A stretch of 15,319 nucleotides of DNA from assembly GCA_913052655.1 (NCBI GenBank), contig CAJXFN010000017.1, forward strand, positions 1-15,319, written 5' to 3'. This document shows positions 7,358 to 14,679 of the stretch, piece after piece. The position numbers and the translations under genes are program-made. The notes beneath the pieces are model-generated. The model was not told the origin of the DNA. It worked only from the letters and a program-made list of their open reading frames with translations, and searched no databases. The stretch comes from an uncultured Flavobacteriales bacterium. Its GTDB lineage: Bacteria > Bacteroidota > Bacteroidia > Flavobacteriales > BACL11. The first letter of the stretch is position 1; every line of letters starts with the position of its first letter.

Positions 7358-7921
7358 ATGAGTACAGAATACAATCAAAATATAGCAAAAAACATTAAAT
7401 CTGTTTTATCAGAAATTGGTGAAAAACCAGACAGAGAAGGTCTTTTAAAAACTCCTGAAAGAGTTGCTAAATCTCTGAATTTTTTAACTAATGGATATGA
7501 AAAAGATCCTTCTCAAATTCTTAAATCTGCAATGTTTGAGGAGGAATATAGTCAAATGGTTTTAGTAAAAGAAATTGAACTTTATTCATTATGTGAGCAC
7601 CACATGCTTCCATTTTTTGGAAAAGCACATGTGGCGTACATTCCAAATGGACATATTGTAGGACTAAGCAAAATACCAAGAGTTGTAGATGTTTTTGCAA
7701 GAAGATTACAAGTTCAAGAAAGGTTGACAGACCAAATTAAAGACTGTATTCAAGACACATTAAACCCAAAAGGAGTAGCAGTTGTTATTGAAGCTCAGCA
7801 TCTGTGTATGCAGATGAGAGGAGTGCAAAAACAACACTCTTCAACTACTAGCTCTGCATTCTCAGGTATATTTATGTCGGATGAGAAAACAAGAGCTGAA
7901 TTTATGAATCTAATAAAATAA
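7358..7921 (+). CDS. folE: GTP cyclohydrolase I
   Basis: FolE converts GTP to 7,8-dihydroneopterin triphosphate, the first step to tetrahydrofolate and other pterins, in the cytoplasm. The protein has 187 residues, slightly shorter than the E. coli enzyme because of a short N-terminus. Zinc ligands are C79 and H82 (SLCEHHMLPFFG) and C150 (QHLCMQMRG), and H148 in the same block is the expected catalytic histidine. Spacing between the two cysteines (71 residues) matches the canonical type IA enzyme, so this is a zinc-dependent FolE and not the FolE2 alternative. KTPERVAKSL, the HIVGLSKIPR block and the QHSSTTSSAF segment are also typical. The start at 7358 gives MSTEYNQNIAKNI. fabD starts two bases after the stop, so the pair is very likely one transcript, although the two functions are unrelated. 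Confidence 0.96.
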   Translation: MSTEYNQNIAKNIKSVLSEIGEKPDREGLLKTPERVAKSLNFLTNGYEKDPSQILKSAMFEEEYSQMVLVKEIELYSLCEHHMLPFFGKAHVAYIPNGHIVGLSKIPRVVDVFARRLQVQERLTDQIKDCIQDTLNPKGVAVVIEAQHLCMQMRGVQKQHSSTTSSAFSGIFMSDEKTRAEFMNLIK

Positions 7922-7923
7922 TA

Positions 7924-8805
7924 ATGAAAGCATATGTATTTCCTGGTCAAGGAGCCCAATTTCTAAGTATGGGAAAAGACTTATATGATACTTCTGAGGA
8001 AGCAAAAAACCTATTTGAACAATCTAACCAGATTTTAGGATTCTCTATAACAAACATTATGTTTGGGGAAGATGAGGACGCGTTAAAACAAACAAAAGTA
8101 ACTCAACCTGCTATCTTTCTACATTCTGTAATTTTATCTAAGATTCTAGGAAATTCTTTTGCTCCAGATATGGTTGCGGGTCATTCTTTAGGTGAGTTTT
8201 CAGCACTCGTTTCTGCGGGATACTTATCATTTGAAGATGGTTTGAAATTAGTTGCAAAAAGAGCAATCGCAATGCAAAAAGCTTGTGAACAAAATCCGTC
8301 TACAATGGCTGCCGTTCTTGGATTAGAAAATGAAGTTGTTGAAAATATATGTGATGAAATTAAAGAAGTAGTGGTTCCCGCAAACTACAATTGTCCAGGT
8401 CAATTGGTTATTTCGGGGAGTAATAAGGGAATAGATATTGCATGTGAGAAACTAACAGAAGCTGGAGCAAAAAGAGCTTTAAAACTTCCCGTTGGGGGAG
8501 CTTTTCACTCTCCGTTAATGGAACCAGCAAGAGCAGAATTAGAACAAGCCATTGATCACACTCAATTTTGTGAGGGAATCTGTCCTATTTATCAGAATGT
8601 AACTGCTTCACCAATTACAAATCCAGAAACAATAAAAGAAAACTTGAAGAAACAACTTACCTCATCAGTACTTTGGACGCAAACAATGCAGAAAATGTTA
8701 TCAGATGGATTAAGCTCTGTAACAGAAGTAGGTCCTGGAAAAGTATTACAAGGACTATTTAAAAAAGTAGACAGACAAATTCCAACTCAGAGCGCCTGTT
8801 TATAA
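7924..8805 (+). CDS. fabD: Malonyl-CoA:ACP transacylase
   Basis: FabD moves the malonyl group from coenzyme A to acyl carrier protein, supplying the extender unit for type II fatty acid synthesis in the cytoplasm. The 293 residues are a normal length. Diagnostic features are the N-terminal VFPGQGAQFLSMG with Q9 in the oxyanion region, the nucleophile elbow GHSLGE with S88, R113 (AKRAIAMQ) that binds the malonyl carboxylate, and catalytic H195 in GGAFHSPLM. The VTEVGPGKVLQGL block near the C-terminus is also conserved. All catalytic residues are intact. The gene follows folE after two bases and ends with its stop overlapping by six bases the stop of the convergent phosphatase gene. Confidence 0.96.
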   Translation: MKAYVFPGQGAQFLSMGKDLYDTSEEAKNLFEQSNQILGFSITNIMFGEDEDALKQTKVTQPAIFLHSVILSKILGNSFAPDMVAGHSLGEFSALVSAGYLSFEDGLKLVAKRAIAMQKACEQNPSTMAAVLGLENEVVENICDEIKEVVVPANYNCPGQLVISGSNKGIDIACEKLTEAGAKRALKLPVGGAFHSPLMEPARAELEQAIDHTQFCEGICPIYQNVTASPITNPETIKENLKKQLTSSVLWTQTMQKMLSDGLSSVTEVGPGKVLQGLFKKVDRQIPTQSACL

Positions 8806-9537
8806 AGTATTATTTAATAACCTTTCAGATTGGGACAACTTATGCCATAGTGGATTTGTAAAACATTCTCTTAGTTTTTTTGCTTGATTCATATTATGAC
8901 AATCTGTCCCCACAAAGGATATTAGATCTTCTTTAATTAGGTTCTCAGCATTTTTTCTCACTTTATCAGAATAATAACCTGTAATAGATAAAAGGTTTAA
9001 TTGTAACAAAACTTCCTTGTCTGTAAATTTTTTAAGATCTTTAATTGTATAATATAAATACCTTTCTGGGTGCGCCAAAACAATATTATATCCAGATAGT
9101 TGTAGTTGAAAAATAATATCATCAATATCTTTTGGTTCCTCCAAAAATGGGAACTCAATCAAAAGATATTTTGATCCGAAAGTTAAGAATCTATCTTTAT
9201 CTATTTGTTGTCTGAAATCATAATCTACATAATACTCCGAAGCAGAATCAAATTCAATCTCTAAGTCTGTTCTTTTTAATTCCTTGATAACCCCATTCTC
9301 TCCTCTTTTTATAATTTCAGGAGTGTTTTTATAATAATCACTCATAGTATGAGGAGTAGTTATTATCTTTGAAAAACCAAGTTTTTTAAGTTCAGATAGT
9401 ATTTGAATTGATTCTTCCTCGTTTTGAGAGCCATCATCTATTGATGGAATTAAATGTGAATGCATATCTGTTTTCAAAACAGTAAAATCTAGAGGATCTA
9501 ACTTCTTACCACTAAAATCTGAAAACCACTTAATCAT
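8800..9537 (-). CDS. CpsB/YwqE-type PHP-domain protein-tyrosine phosphatase
   Basis: A 245-residue PHP-fold metallophosphatase of the CpsB/CapC/YwqE family. In characterised members (Streptococcus CpsB, Bacillus YwqE) it dephosphorylates tyrosine kinases that control capsule or exopolysaccharide assembly. Metal-binding residues can be seen along the chain: TDMHSHLIP with H26 and H28, IDDGSQNEEES (33-43), TTPHTM with H63, SASEYY with E101, LAHPERY with H156, and GTDCHN with D212 and H214. There is no signal peptide, so it is cytoplasmic. Its ATG overlaps the stop of rfbB (ATGA), linking it to nucleotide-sugar synthesis. No cognate tyrosine kinase is present in the window. Family assignment is strong; the substrate is inferred from family and neighbour. 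Confidence 0.88.
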   Translation of the reverse strand: MIKWFSDFSGKKLDPLDFTVLKTDMHSHLIPSIDDGSQNEEESIQILSELKKLGFSKIITTPHTMSDYYKNTPEIIKRGENGVIKELKRTDLEIEFDSASEYYVDYDFRQQIDKDRFLTFGSKYLLIEFPFLEEPKDIDDIIFQLQLSGYNIVLAHPERYLYYTIKDLKKFTDKEVLLQLNLLSITGYYSDKVRKNAENLIKEDLISFVGTDCHNMNQAKKLRECFTNPLWHKLSQSERLLNNTL

Positions 9538-10586
9538 TTTCCGTATTGTTCTACATAATATTTTTGATAATCTCCAGTCGTAACATTATCTATCCACTGT
9601 TGATTATTCATATACCATTGAATAGTTTTTTGAAGACCTTCCTCAAATTGCAATGAGGGCTCCCAAGATAACTCATTCTTTATCTTACTAGCATCAATTG
9701 CATATCTTTTATCATGACCCGGCCTATCTTTAACATAAGTAATCAGTTGTTCTGAGGTTCCCTTTTCATTTCCTAAAATTTCATCCATCTGAATACACAT
9801 CACTTTTATTAGATCAATATTAGTCCACTCATTAAAACCTCCAATATTATAAGTTTCCGCATTTTTACCTTTATGATAAATTAAATCAATTGCTCTTGCA
9901 TGATCTTCTACAAACAACCAATCTCTTGTAAATAAACCATCTCCATATACAGGAAGCTCTTTGTTTTTTCTGATATTATTTATAAATAACGGTAAAAGCT
10001 TTTCTGGAAATTGATTTGGACCATAATTATTAGAACAATTAGAAATGACAAAAGGTAACCCATAAGTATTTCCGTAAGCTCTTACAAAATGATCTGAACT
10101 GGCTTTAGAAGAAGAATACGGAGATTGTGGATCGTACGGAGTAGTCTCTAAAAACAGTCCTGTTTCTGGTAGACTACCATATACTTCATCGGTAGACACA
10201 TGATAAAACAACTTATCTTCAAAATTTTCACTCCAATTATTTTTTGCCGCATTCAACAAGTTTACAGTACCTACAACATTTGTCATAATAAAATCCATAG
10301 GGTTAGTAATAGATCGATCTACATGGCTTTCTGCAGCTAAATGAATTACTCCATTAAAATCATACTTTTCAAACAATAATTGAATAAATTGTTTATCTAC
10401 AATATCTCCTTTTTCAAAAACATAATTATCCGAATCTTCTATATCTGATAAGTTCTCTAAATTTCCAGCATAAGTTAGTTTATCCAGATTAACAATTTTA
10501 TATTCAGGATATTTTTGAACAAACAATCTCACTACATGAGACCCTATAAATCCCGCTCCACCTGTTATTAAAAGAGTTTTTTTCAT
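9534..10586 (-). CDS. rfbB: dTDP-glucose 4,6-dehydratase
   Basis: RfbB converts dTDP-glucose to dTDP-4-keto-6-deoxyglucose, the branch step to dTDP-rhamnose and other deoxysugars of O-antigen or exopolysaccharide. The 350 residues form an extended short-chain dehydrogenase: NAD-binding TGGAGFIGSH (8-17), HLAAESHVDRS (82-92), the STDEVYG block (131-137) with T132, D133 and E134, the catalytic Y157 and K161 of YSSSK, SNCSNNYGPNQFPEKL (182-197), and RPGHDKRYAID near 288. The ATG at 10584-10586 is chosen. An in-frame TTG at 10604 would add six residues, but it lies at or before the predicted transcription start and these residues are not part of the family. The gene overlaps the tyrosine phosphatase gene. 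rfbA, rfbC and rfbD are not adjacent. Confidence 0.95.
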   Translation of the reverse strand: MKKTLLITGGAGFIGSHVVRLFVQKYPEYKIVNLDKLTYAGNLENLSDIEDSDNYVFEKGDIVDKQFIQLLFEKYDFNGVIHLAAESHVDRSITNPMDFIMTNVVGTVNLLNAAKNNWSENFEDKLFYHVSTDEVYGSLPETGLFLETTPYDPQSPYSSSKASSDHFVRAYGNTYGLPFVISNCSNNYGPNQFPEKLLPLFINNIRKNKELPVYGDGLFTRDWLFVEDHARAIDLIYHKGKNAETYNIGGFNEWTNIDLIKVMCIQMDEILGNEKGTSEQLITYVKDRPGHDKRYAIDASKIKNELSWEPSLQFEEGLQKTIQWYMNNQQWIDNVTTGDYQKYYVEQYGK

Positions 10587-10606
10587 ACTGGTTTTTTTAA
10601 TCAATG

Positions 10607-10614
10607 CAAATATA
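10607..10614 (-). promoter_or_regulatory. rfbB promoter -7 element (TATATTTG)
   Basis: On the minus strand positions 10614 to 10607 read TATATTTG followed by CA, the same element seen upstream of folE and of the lipoprotein gene at 12644. It lies 20 bases before the ATG at 10586, giving a leader of roughly 15 bases. No TTG is present at the expected -33 distance; the only nearby TTG is much too close. The element also decides against the TTG start at 10604. Confidence 0.55.
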
Positions 10615-10660
10615 AATAATTATCAACTAATTAATTCGTTAGATAAAATTAAAGAAAATG

Positions 10661-10668
10661 TAAATTAG
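10661..10668 (+). promoter_or_regulatory. Possible -7 element for the secreted protein-waaA operon
   Basis: TAAATTAG followed by CA is one base off the TAnnTTTG consensus and sits 14 bases upstream of the ATG at 10683. Position and the trailing CA resemble the other promoters in this window, but the match is imperfect and the region is AT-rich, so this is tentative. The whole 96-base gap between rfbB and this gene holds nothing else that I recognise. Confidence 0.3.
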
Positions 10669-10682
10669 CAAAAAATTAATTT

Positions 10683-11417
10683 ATGAAGAGATATCTTTCA
10701 ATTTTGGTGTTATCTTATAGTATTAGCTCATTTGCTCAAGATGATACTTTTAAAAACAAAATGATTCTTTTTGACTATAGTTATCAAGTACCTATTACAA
10801 ATTTAGCTAATGATTTTGGCAATAACTCCTCTTTAGGATTATGTTACCTGCAAAATAATAATGACCTTCTTTTAGGATTAGATGCAAATTTTATGTTTGG
10901 AAGTAATGTAAAAGATACTAATATTCTAAGATTAATCTCTACTGATGATGGTTTTTTAATCAATGCGAGTGGAGAATTAGATGAGGTGTTATTATATGTG
11001 AGAGGAATAAATACTCATTTAATGATTGGAAAATCGTTCAGATTTGAGGAAAACAATCTAACTGGTATTTATATGTATGGAGGATTAGGATATCTTCAAC
11101 ATAAAATCAGATTGGAAAGTAACAGGACTTCTCTTCCACAAATTGAGGGAAATTATCTATATGGATATGACAAATTCACGAATGGTTTAAGCACAAAGAT
11201 TTGTGTTGATTATATGTATTTTAATAAAAAAAATTCCATTAAATATCATATAGGAACAGAATTTATTAATGCATTTACAAAAATTAAAAGAAGATATAAC
11301 TTTGCTCAAATGGAAGAGTTTGACCAAAGTCTAAAATTAGATCAAATTGTAGGATTAAGATTTGGTGTTATCATCCCAATAAACAGAAATAATGAAAGTA
11401 AATTTCATTACTACTAA
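10683..11417 (+). CDS. Secreted protein, probably beta-rich outer-membrane or periplasmic
   Basis: A 244-residue protein that I do not recognise as a named family. Residues 1-18 form a signal peptide (MKRYLSILVLSYSISSFA, cleavage before QD), so it is exported, and there is no lipobox cysteine. The mature part has many short alternating hydrophobic/polar stretches with glycines and aromatics (LGLCYLQ, LLGLDANFMFG, GIYMYGGLGYLQ, KLDQIVGLRFGVIIP), as in small outer-membrane beta-barrels of Bacteroidota, and it ends in an aromatic residue (HYY). This is a pattern judgement, not a domain match. Its stop codon is immediately followed by the waaA start codon without a spacer, so the two must be co-transcribed. 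A contribution to the outer membrane is plausible given waaA's lipid A role, but no specific function can be given. Confidence 0.75.
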   Translation: MKRYLSILVLSYSISSFAQDDTFKNKMILFDYSYQVPITNLANDFGNNSSLGLCYLQNNNDLLLGLDANFMFGSNVKDTNILRLISTDDGFLINASGELDEVLLYVRGINTHLMIGKSFRFEENNLTGIYMYGGLGYLQHKIRLESNRTSLPQIEGNYLYGYDKFTNGLSTKICVDYMYFNKKNSIKYHIGTEFINAFTKIKRRYNFAQMEEFDQSLKLDQIVGLRFGVIIPINRNNESKFHYY

Positions 11418-12608
11418 ATGAGATTTCTTTATAATATATTCATTTTCATCTATCAAATAGGATTAAGATTCTATGCCTTGTTTAATGATAAAGCAAAACA
11501 AATCATATTAGAACAAAAGGGCTTAATTTACAAGATTATAAATGAAACAAAAGGCCATTCTAATATTGTTTGGTTTCATGCTTCTTCATTAGGAGAATTT
11601 GAGCAAGGCAAAAATGTAATACAAAACTACAAGGAGAAAAATCCAAGCCATAAAATCCTCCTTACATTCTATTCTCCCTCAGGATACAACAACATTAAAA
11701 ATAATGAAATTGCTGATTGGATATTTTACATGCCACACGACAGACCAAAAAATGCTAAATTATTTGCAGAACATATAAAGCCAATTAAAGTTATTTTTAT
11801 CAAATATGAGTTTTGGTTTAATTTTATCCAACAATTATATATTCAAAAAATTCCCATCTATTTCATTTCATGTAAATTTAGGAAAGAACAATATTTTTTC
11901 AAGTTTTATGGTAAATGGTTTGCAAAAGAATTAAAAAAGATCACTTTGATCTTTGTTCAGGATGAGGAATCCAATAACTTGCTTAAATCTATAAACCTTG
12001 GTAACACCATAATTTGTGGAGACACAAGATTTGATACTGTTTTAAAATATTCTAAGGAAGATTTTAATAATCTAATAATAAAGAAATTTATAAAACATAA
12101 TAAAGTTATTGTGTTAGGATCGGTATGGAAAGAAGATTTAAAATTAATTACTGAAACAGAATCATTAAAAAATTACAAAATAATTGTAGTTCCACATGAA
12201 ATGCATCAAGTGAATCTTTATAAGGGTTTAAAAGAATCTATCTTATTCTCTGAAGCTACTATTAATAATGTATCTGATTCTCATATACTAATTATTGATA
12301 AATTTGGAATATTATCTAAAATATACAGATATGCTACAATTGCATACGTTGGAGGAGGGTTTGGAAAAGGCATTCACAACACATTAGAGGCAGCTGTCTA
12401 CAACATACCTGTGTTATTTGGTCCAAATTACTACAAATTCTCAGAAGCTAAAGATCTTATAAATAAAAATCTTGGTCAAGTTATTATAAATCAAAACGAA
12501 TTCATACGCTCTATTACATATTTTGAAAACATAGACATAAAAGAATCTTCAAAAAAATATTTTAATTCAAAAAAAGGAGCGACCAAAATAATCCTAAATC
12601 ACATTTAA
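11418..12608 (+). CDS. waaA: 3-deoxy-D-manno-octulosonic acid (Kdo) transferase
   Basis: WaaA (KdtA) transfers Kdo from CMP-Kdo to the lipid A precursor at the cytoplasmic face of the inner membrane, building the inner core of lipopolysaccharide. The 396 residues are slightly fewer than in E. coli. A hydrophobic N-terminal anchor (about 3-21) is followed by a GT-B two-domain fold (family GT30). The catalytic base is E60 in WFHASSLGEFEQG, aligned with the known active-site Glu. Other family blocks are YEFWFNF (130-136), CGDTRFDTVLK (200-210), VLGSVWKED (232-240), VVPHEMHQ (257-264), YVGGGFGKGIHNTLEAAVY (310-328) and FGPNYYKFSEA (334-344). The coding sequence begins directly after the previous stop codon. 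Whether it adds one or more Kdo units cannot be told from sequence. Confidence 0.93.
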   Translation: MRFLYNIFIFIYQIGLRFYALFNDKAKQIILEQKGLIYKIINETKGHSNIVWFHASSLGEFEQGKNVIQNYKEKNPSHKILLTFYSPSGYNNIKNNEIADWIFYMPHDRPKNAKLFAEHIKPIKVIFIKYEFWFNFIQQLYIQKIPIYFISCKFRKEQYFFKFYGKWFAKELKKITLIFVQDEESNNLLKSINLGNTIICGDTRFDTVLKYSKEDFNNLIIKKFIKHNKVIVLGSVWKEDLKLITETESLKNYKIIVVPHEMHQVNLYKGLKESILFSEATINNVSDSHILIIDKFGILSKIYRYATIAYVGGGFGKGIHNTLEAAVYNIPVLFGPNYYKFSEAKDLINKNLGQVIINQNEFIRSITYFENIDIKESSKKYFNSKKGATKIILNHI

Positions 12609-12619
12609 TTCGATATTCC

Positions 12620-12627
12620 TATATTTG
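12620..12627 (+). promoter_or_regulatory. -7 promoter element (TATATTTG) of the lipoprotein gene
   Basis: TATATTTG followed by CA, 16 bases before the ATG at 12644, is a perfect TAnnTTTG match and shares ten bases with the folE and rfbB elements. It lies in the 35-base gap after waaA, suggesting the lipoprotein gene has its own promoter in addition to any readthrough. There is no TTG at the usual upstream spacing. Confidence 0.55.
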
Positions 12628-12643
12628 CAGAAAACTAAACAAA

Positions 12644-13453
12644 ATGAAAACTAAATTATTTTTAAGTTCAATTATTTTATTTACATTTTTATTTTCATCA
12701 TGTAGAGAGGATAGAATAGAAGAAAGCGGAACTGTAAATACTCAAGATTATCTTTTTGCAGAGAACTTATTTAATGATGTAGGAAGAATTGTTGAAGATG
12801 CTTTTATCGACAATGGAGAGAGTAAATCATGCCCTAGTTATACCCTTATGAATTCAGATACTTCTGATCTAGATACTATAATTGTAGATTTTGGAGATGG
12901 GTACCCTGATGATTGTTTAAGTTATGGAAAAGAAAGGAGAGGGAAGATCATAATAACTTATACTGGAAAATACAGAGACTCTTTATCTGTTATTACAACC
13001 ACATTTGACCAATATTATGTTAACAACAATTGGATCCAAGGAGAAAGAATTGTTACAAATAATGGAAGAAATTCTAATGGTAATGTCACCTTTACAATTG
13101 ATATTTCTACTAGTATAACAGGGGTTGGAACAATAAATTGGGAATCAACAAGAAAAAGAGAGTGGATTTCTGGATATAATACTTTTTCAAATCCATTTGA
13201 TGATATATATTCTGTAACTGGTACAGGTTTTGGGAATAGTACTAGTGGACAAAGTTTTGAAGTAAATATTACAGAAGATTTATTTGTTGATCTATCATGC
13301 CTTTCTGAAAACACCTGTGTAGTAACAAGCGGACAAACTGAAATTATTCCTGAAGGATATAGTACTAGATTAATAAACTACGGAGACAGTATTTGTGATT
13401 GTAATTACACTGTTATACTTAACGGGAATGAATATTTTATTGTAAGTAATTAA
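12644..13453 (+). CDS. Lipoprotein of an uncharacterised Bacteroidota family
   Basis: A 269-residue exported lipoprotein: lysine-led signal sequence with FLFSSC and C20 as the lipidated cysteine, followed by charged residues. The mature part is Thr/Asn/Gly-rich and looks all-beta. It carries a recurring pattern I know from hypothetical lipoproteins of this phylum: IIVDFGDGYPDDC (79-91), RRGKIIITYTGKYRD (98-112), TTTFDQYYVNNNWIQG (118-133), VTNNGRNSNGNVTF (137-150), TRKREWISGY (169-178), and at the C-terminus INYGDSICDCNYTVILNGNEY (244 to 264). Cysteines at 63, 91, 219, 225, 251 and 253 may pair. No enzymatic motif is visible and no function is assigned to the family to my knowledge. It has its own promoter, and its stop overlaps the convergent clpX stop by four bases. 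Confidence 0.82.
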   Translation: MKTKLFLSSIILFTFLFSSCREDRIEESGTVNTQDYLFAENLFNDVGRIVEDAFIDNGESKSCPSYTLMNSDTSDLDTIIVDFGDGYPDDCLSYGKERRGKIIITYTGKYRDSLSVITTTFDQYYVNNNWIQGERIVTNNGRNSNGNVTFTIDISTSITGVGTINWESTRKREWISGYNTFSNPFDDIYSVTGTGFGNSTSGQSFEVNITEDLFVDLSCLSENTCVVTSGQTEIIPEGYSTRLINYGDSICDCNYTVILNGNEYFIVSN

Positions 13454-14679
13454 GCTGCTTTTAACTTTACTAAAGAGGATTTATCTAATTTACTTTTAGC
13501 ATAAGAATAAGTTAGTTTAAATTCTTTTTTATTCTTCTCAGAGGGTAATTCAAACATAGCATCTAACATTATCGCTTCACATATTGATCTCAAGCCTCTT
13601 GCGCCTAGCCTATACTCAACTGCTTTTTCTACTATTAAATCTAAAACTTTTTTATCTATACTAAACTCTATTCCATCCATCTTAAAAAGTTTTTTATACT
13701 GCTTTATAATAGAATTTTTTGGTTCCGTTAAAATTTGTCTAAGCGCATGTTTATCTAAGGGGTTTAAATAAGAAAGGACAGGCATTCTTCCAATTAGTTC
13801 TGGAATTAGACCAAAAGTTTTCAAATCCTGAGGAAGAATATACTGTAGAAAATTATCCTTATTTATTTTATCTTGTTTATTTGAAGAATACCCTATTGAT
13901 TGGGTATTTAATCTTTTTGATATATGTTTTTGTACACCATCAAAAGCCCCTCCACTTATAAATAATATATTTTGAGTGTTTAATGAAATCATTTTTTGAT
14001 CAGGGTGCTTTCTACCTCCTTGTGGAGGAACATTTACAACTGTTCCTTCCAGTAATTTCAACATTGCTTGCTGAACTCCTTCTCCACTAACATCTCTAGT
14101 AATTGATGGATTATCGCTTTTTCTTGCGATTTTGTCTACTTCATCAATGAATACAATACCTTTTTCAGCTTGAGAAATATTATAATCCGCAGCTTGTAAT
14201 AATCTAGTCAAGATACTTTCTACATCTTCTCCAACATATCCCGCTTCTGTTAGAACAGTAGCATCAGCTATGCAAAAAGGAACTTGTAATAATTTTGCAA
14301 TAGATTTAGCTAAAAGAGTTTTTCCTGTTCCAGTTTCTCCTACTAAAATTATATTAGATTTCTCTATTTCTAAATCTTCTATAGATGTATCAGGCTGAAG
14401 GATTCTTTTATAGTGATTATATACAGCTACCGACAACACCTTTTTAGCTTGATCCTGACCAATTACAAATTCATCTAAATAAGATTTTATCTTTTGTGGT
14501 TTTAGTAATCTAGCAGATTGATCTAACCCTGACAATTCAGCAGACTCTACTTCTAAAATATCATATGCTTGTACAATACATCTATCACAAATATGTGCTG
14601 AAATACCAGCAATCAACACATCTGTATCTTGCTTATTTTTTCCACAAAAGGAACATATTACATCCTCTTTGTTCTCCAT
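13450..14679 (-). CDS. clpX: ATP-dependent Clp protease ATP-binding subunit ClpX
   Basis: ClpX is the hexameric AAA+ unfoldase that recognises substrates and feeds them to ClpP in the cytoplasm. The 409 residues show the full architecture: an N-terminal zinc-binding domain with C9, C12, C31 and C34; Walker A GETGTGKT (114-121); pore-1 loop GYVG (147-150); Walker B IVFIDEVDK (175-183); the RKH loop (223-225); sensor-2 GARGLRS (359-365). The ClpP-docking loop reads IGY (262-264) where E. coli has IGF, a conservative change. The start codon overlaps the clpP stop by one base (TAATG on the minus strand), so clpP and clpX form one transcription unit in the usual order. All catalytic residues are intact. 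Confidence 0.96.
   Translation of the reverse strand: MENKEDVICSFCGKNKQDTDVLIAGISAHICDRCIVQAYDILEVESAELSGLDQSARLLKPQKIKSYLDEFVIGQDQAKKVLSVAVYNHYKRILQPDTSIEDLEIEKSNIILVGETGTGKTLLAKSIAKLLQVPFCIADATVLTEAGYVGEDVESILTRLLQAADYNISQAEKGIVFIDEVDKIARKSDNPSITRDVSGEGVQQAMLKLLEGTVVNVPPQGGRKHPDQKMISLNTQNILFISGGAFDGVQKHISKRLNTQSIGYSSNKQDKINKDNFLQYILPQDLKTFGLIPELIGRMPVLSYLNPLDKHALRQILTEPKNSIIKQYKKLFKMDGIEFSIDKKVLDLIVEKAVEYRLGARGLRSICEAIMLDAMFELPSEKNKKEFKLTYSYAKSKLDKSSLVKLKAA

Noticed and set aside
8790..8830. Possible hairpin terminator at the fabD/phosphatase junction
   Set aside because: Only a short AT-only palindrome (TTTATAAA) is present, with no GC stem or T-run on either strand.
10587..10604. TTG start of rfbB six codons upstream
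   Set aside because: The TATATTTG element at 10607-10614 puts the transcription start at or after this TTG, and the family begins at the MKKTLLITGG methionine.
13015..13314. 99-codon open frame on the - strand
   Set aside because: It is antisense inside the lipoprotein gene at 12644-13453, which has a signal peptide, lipobox and promoter. The antisense translation has no recognisable features.
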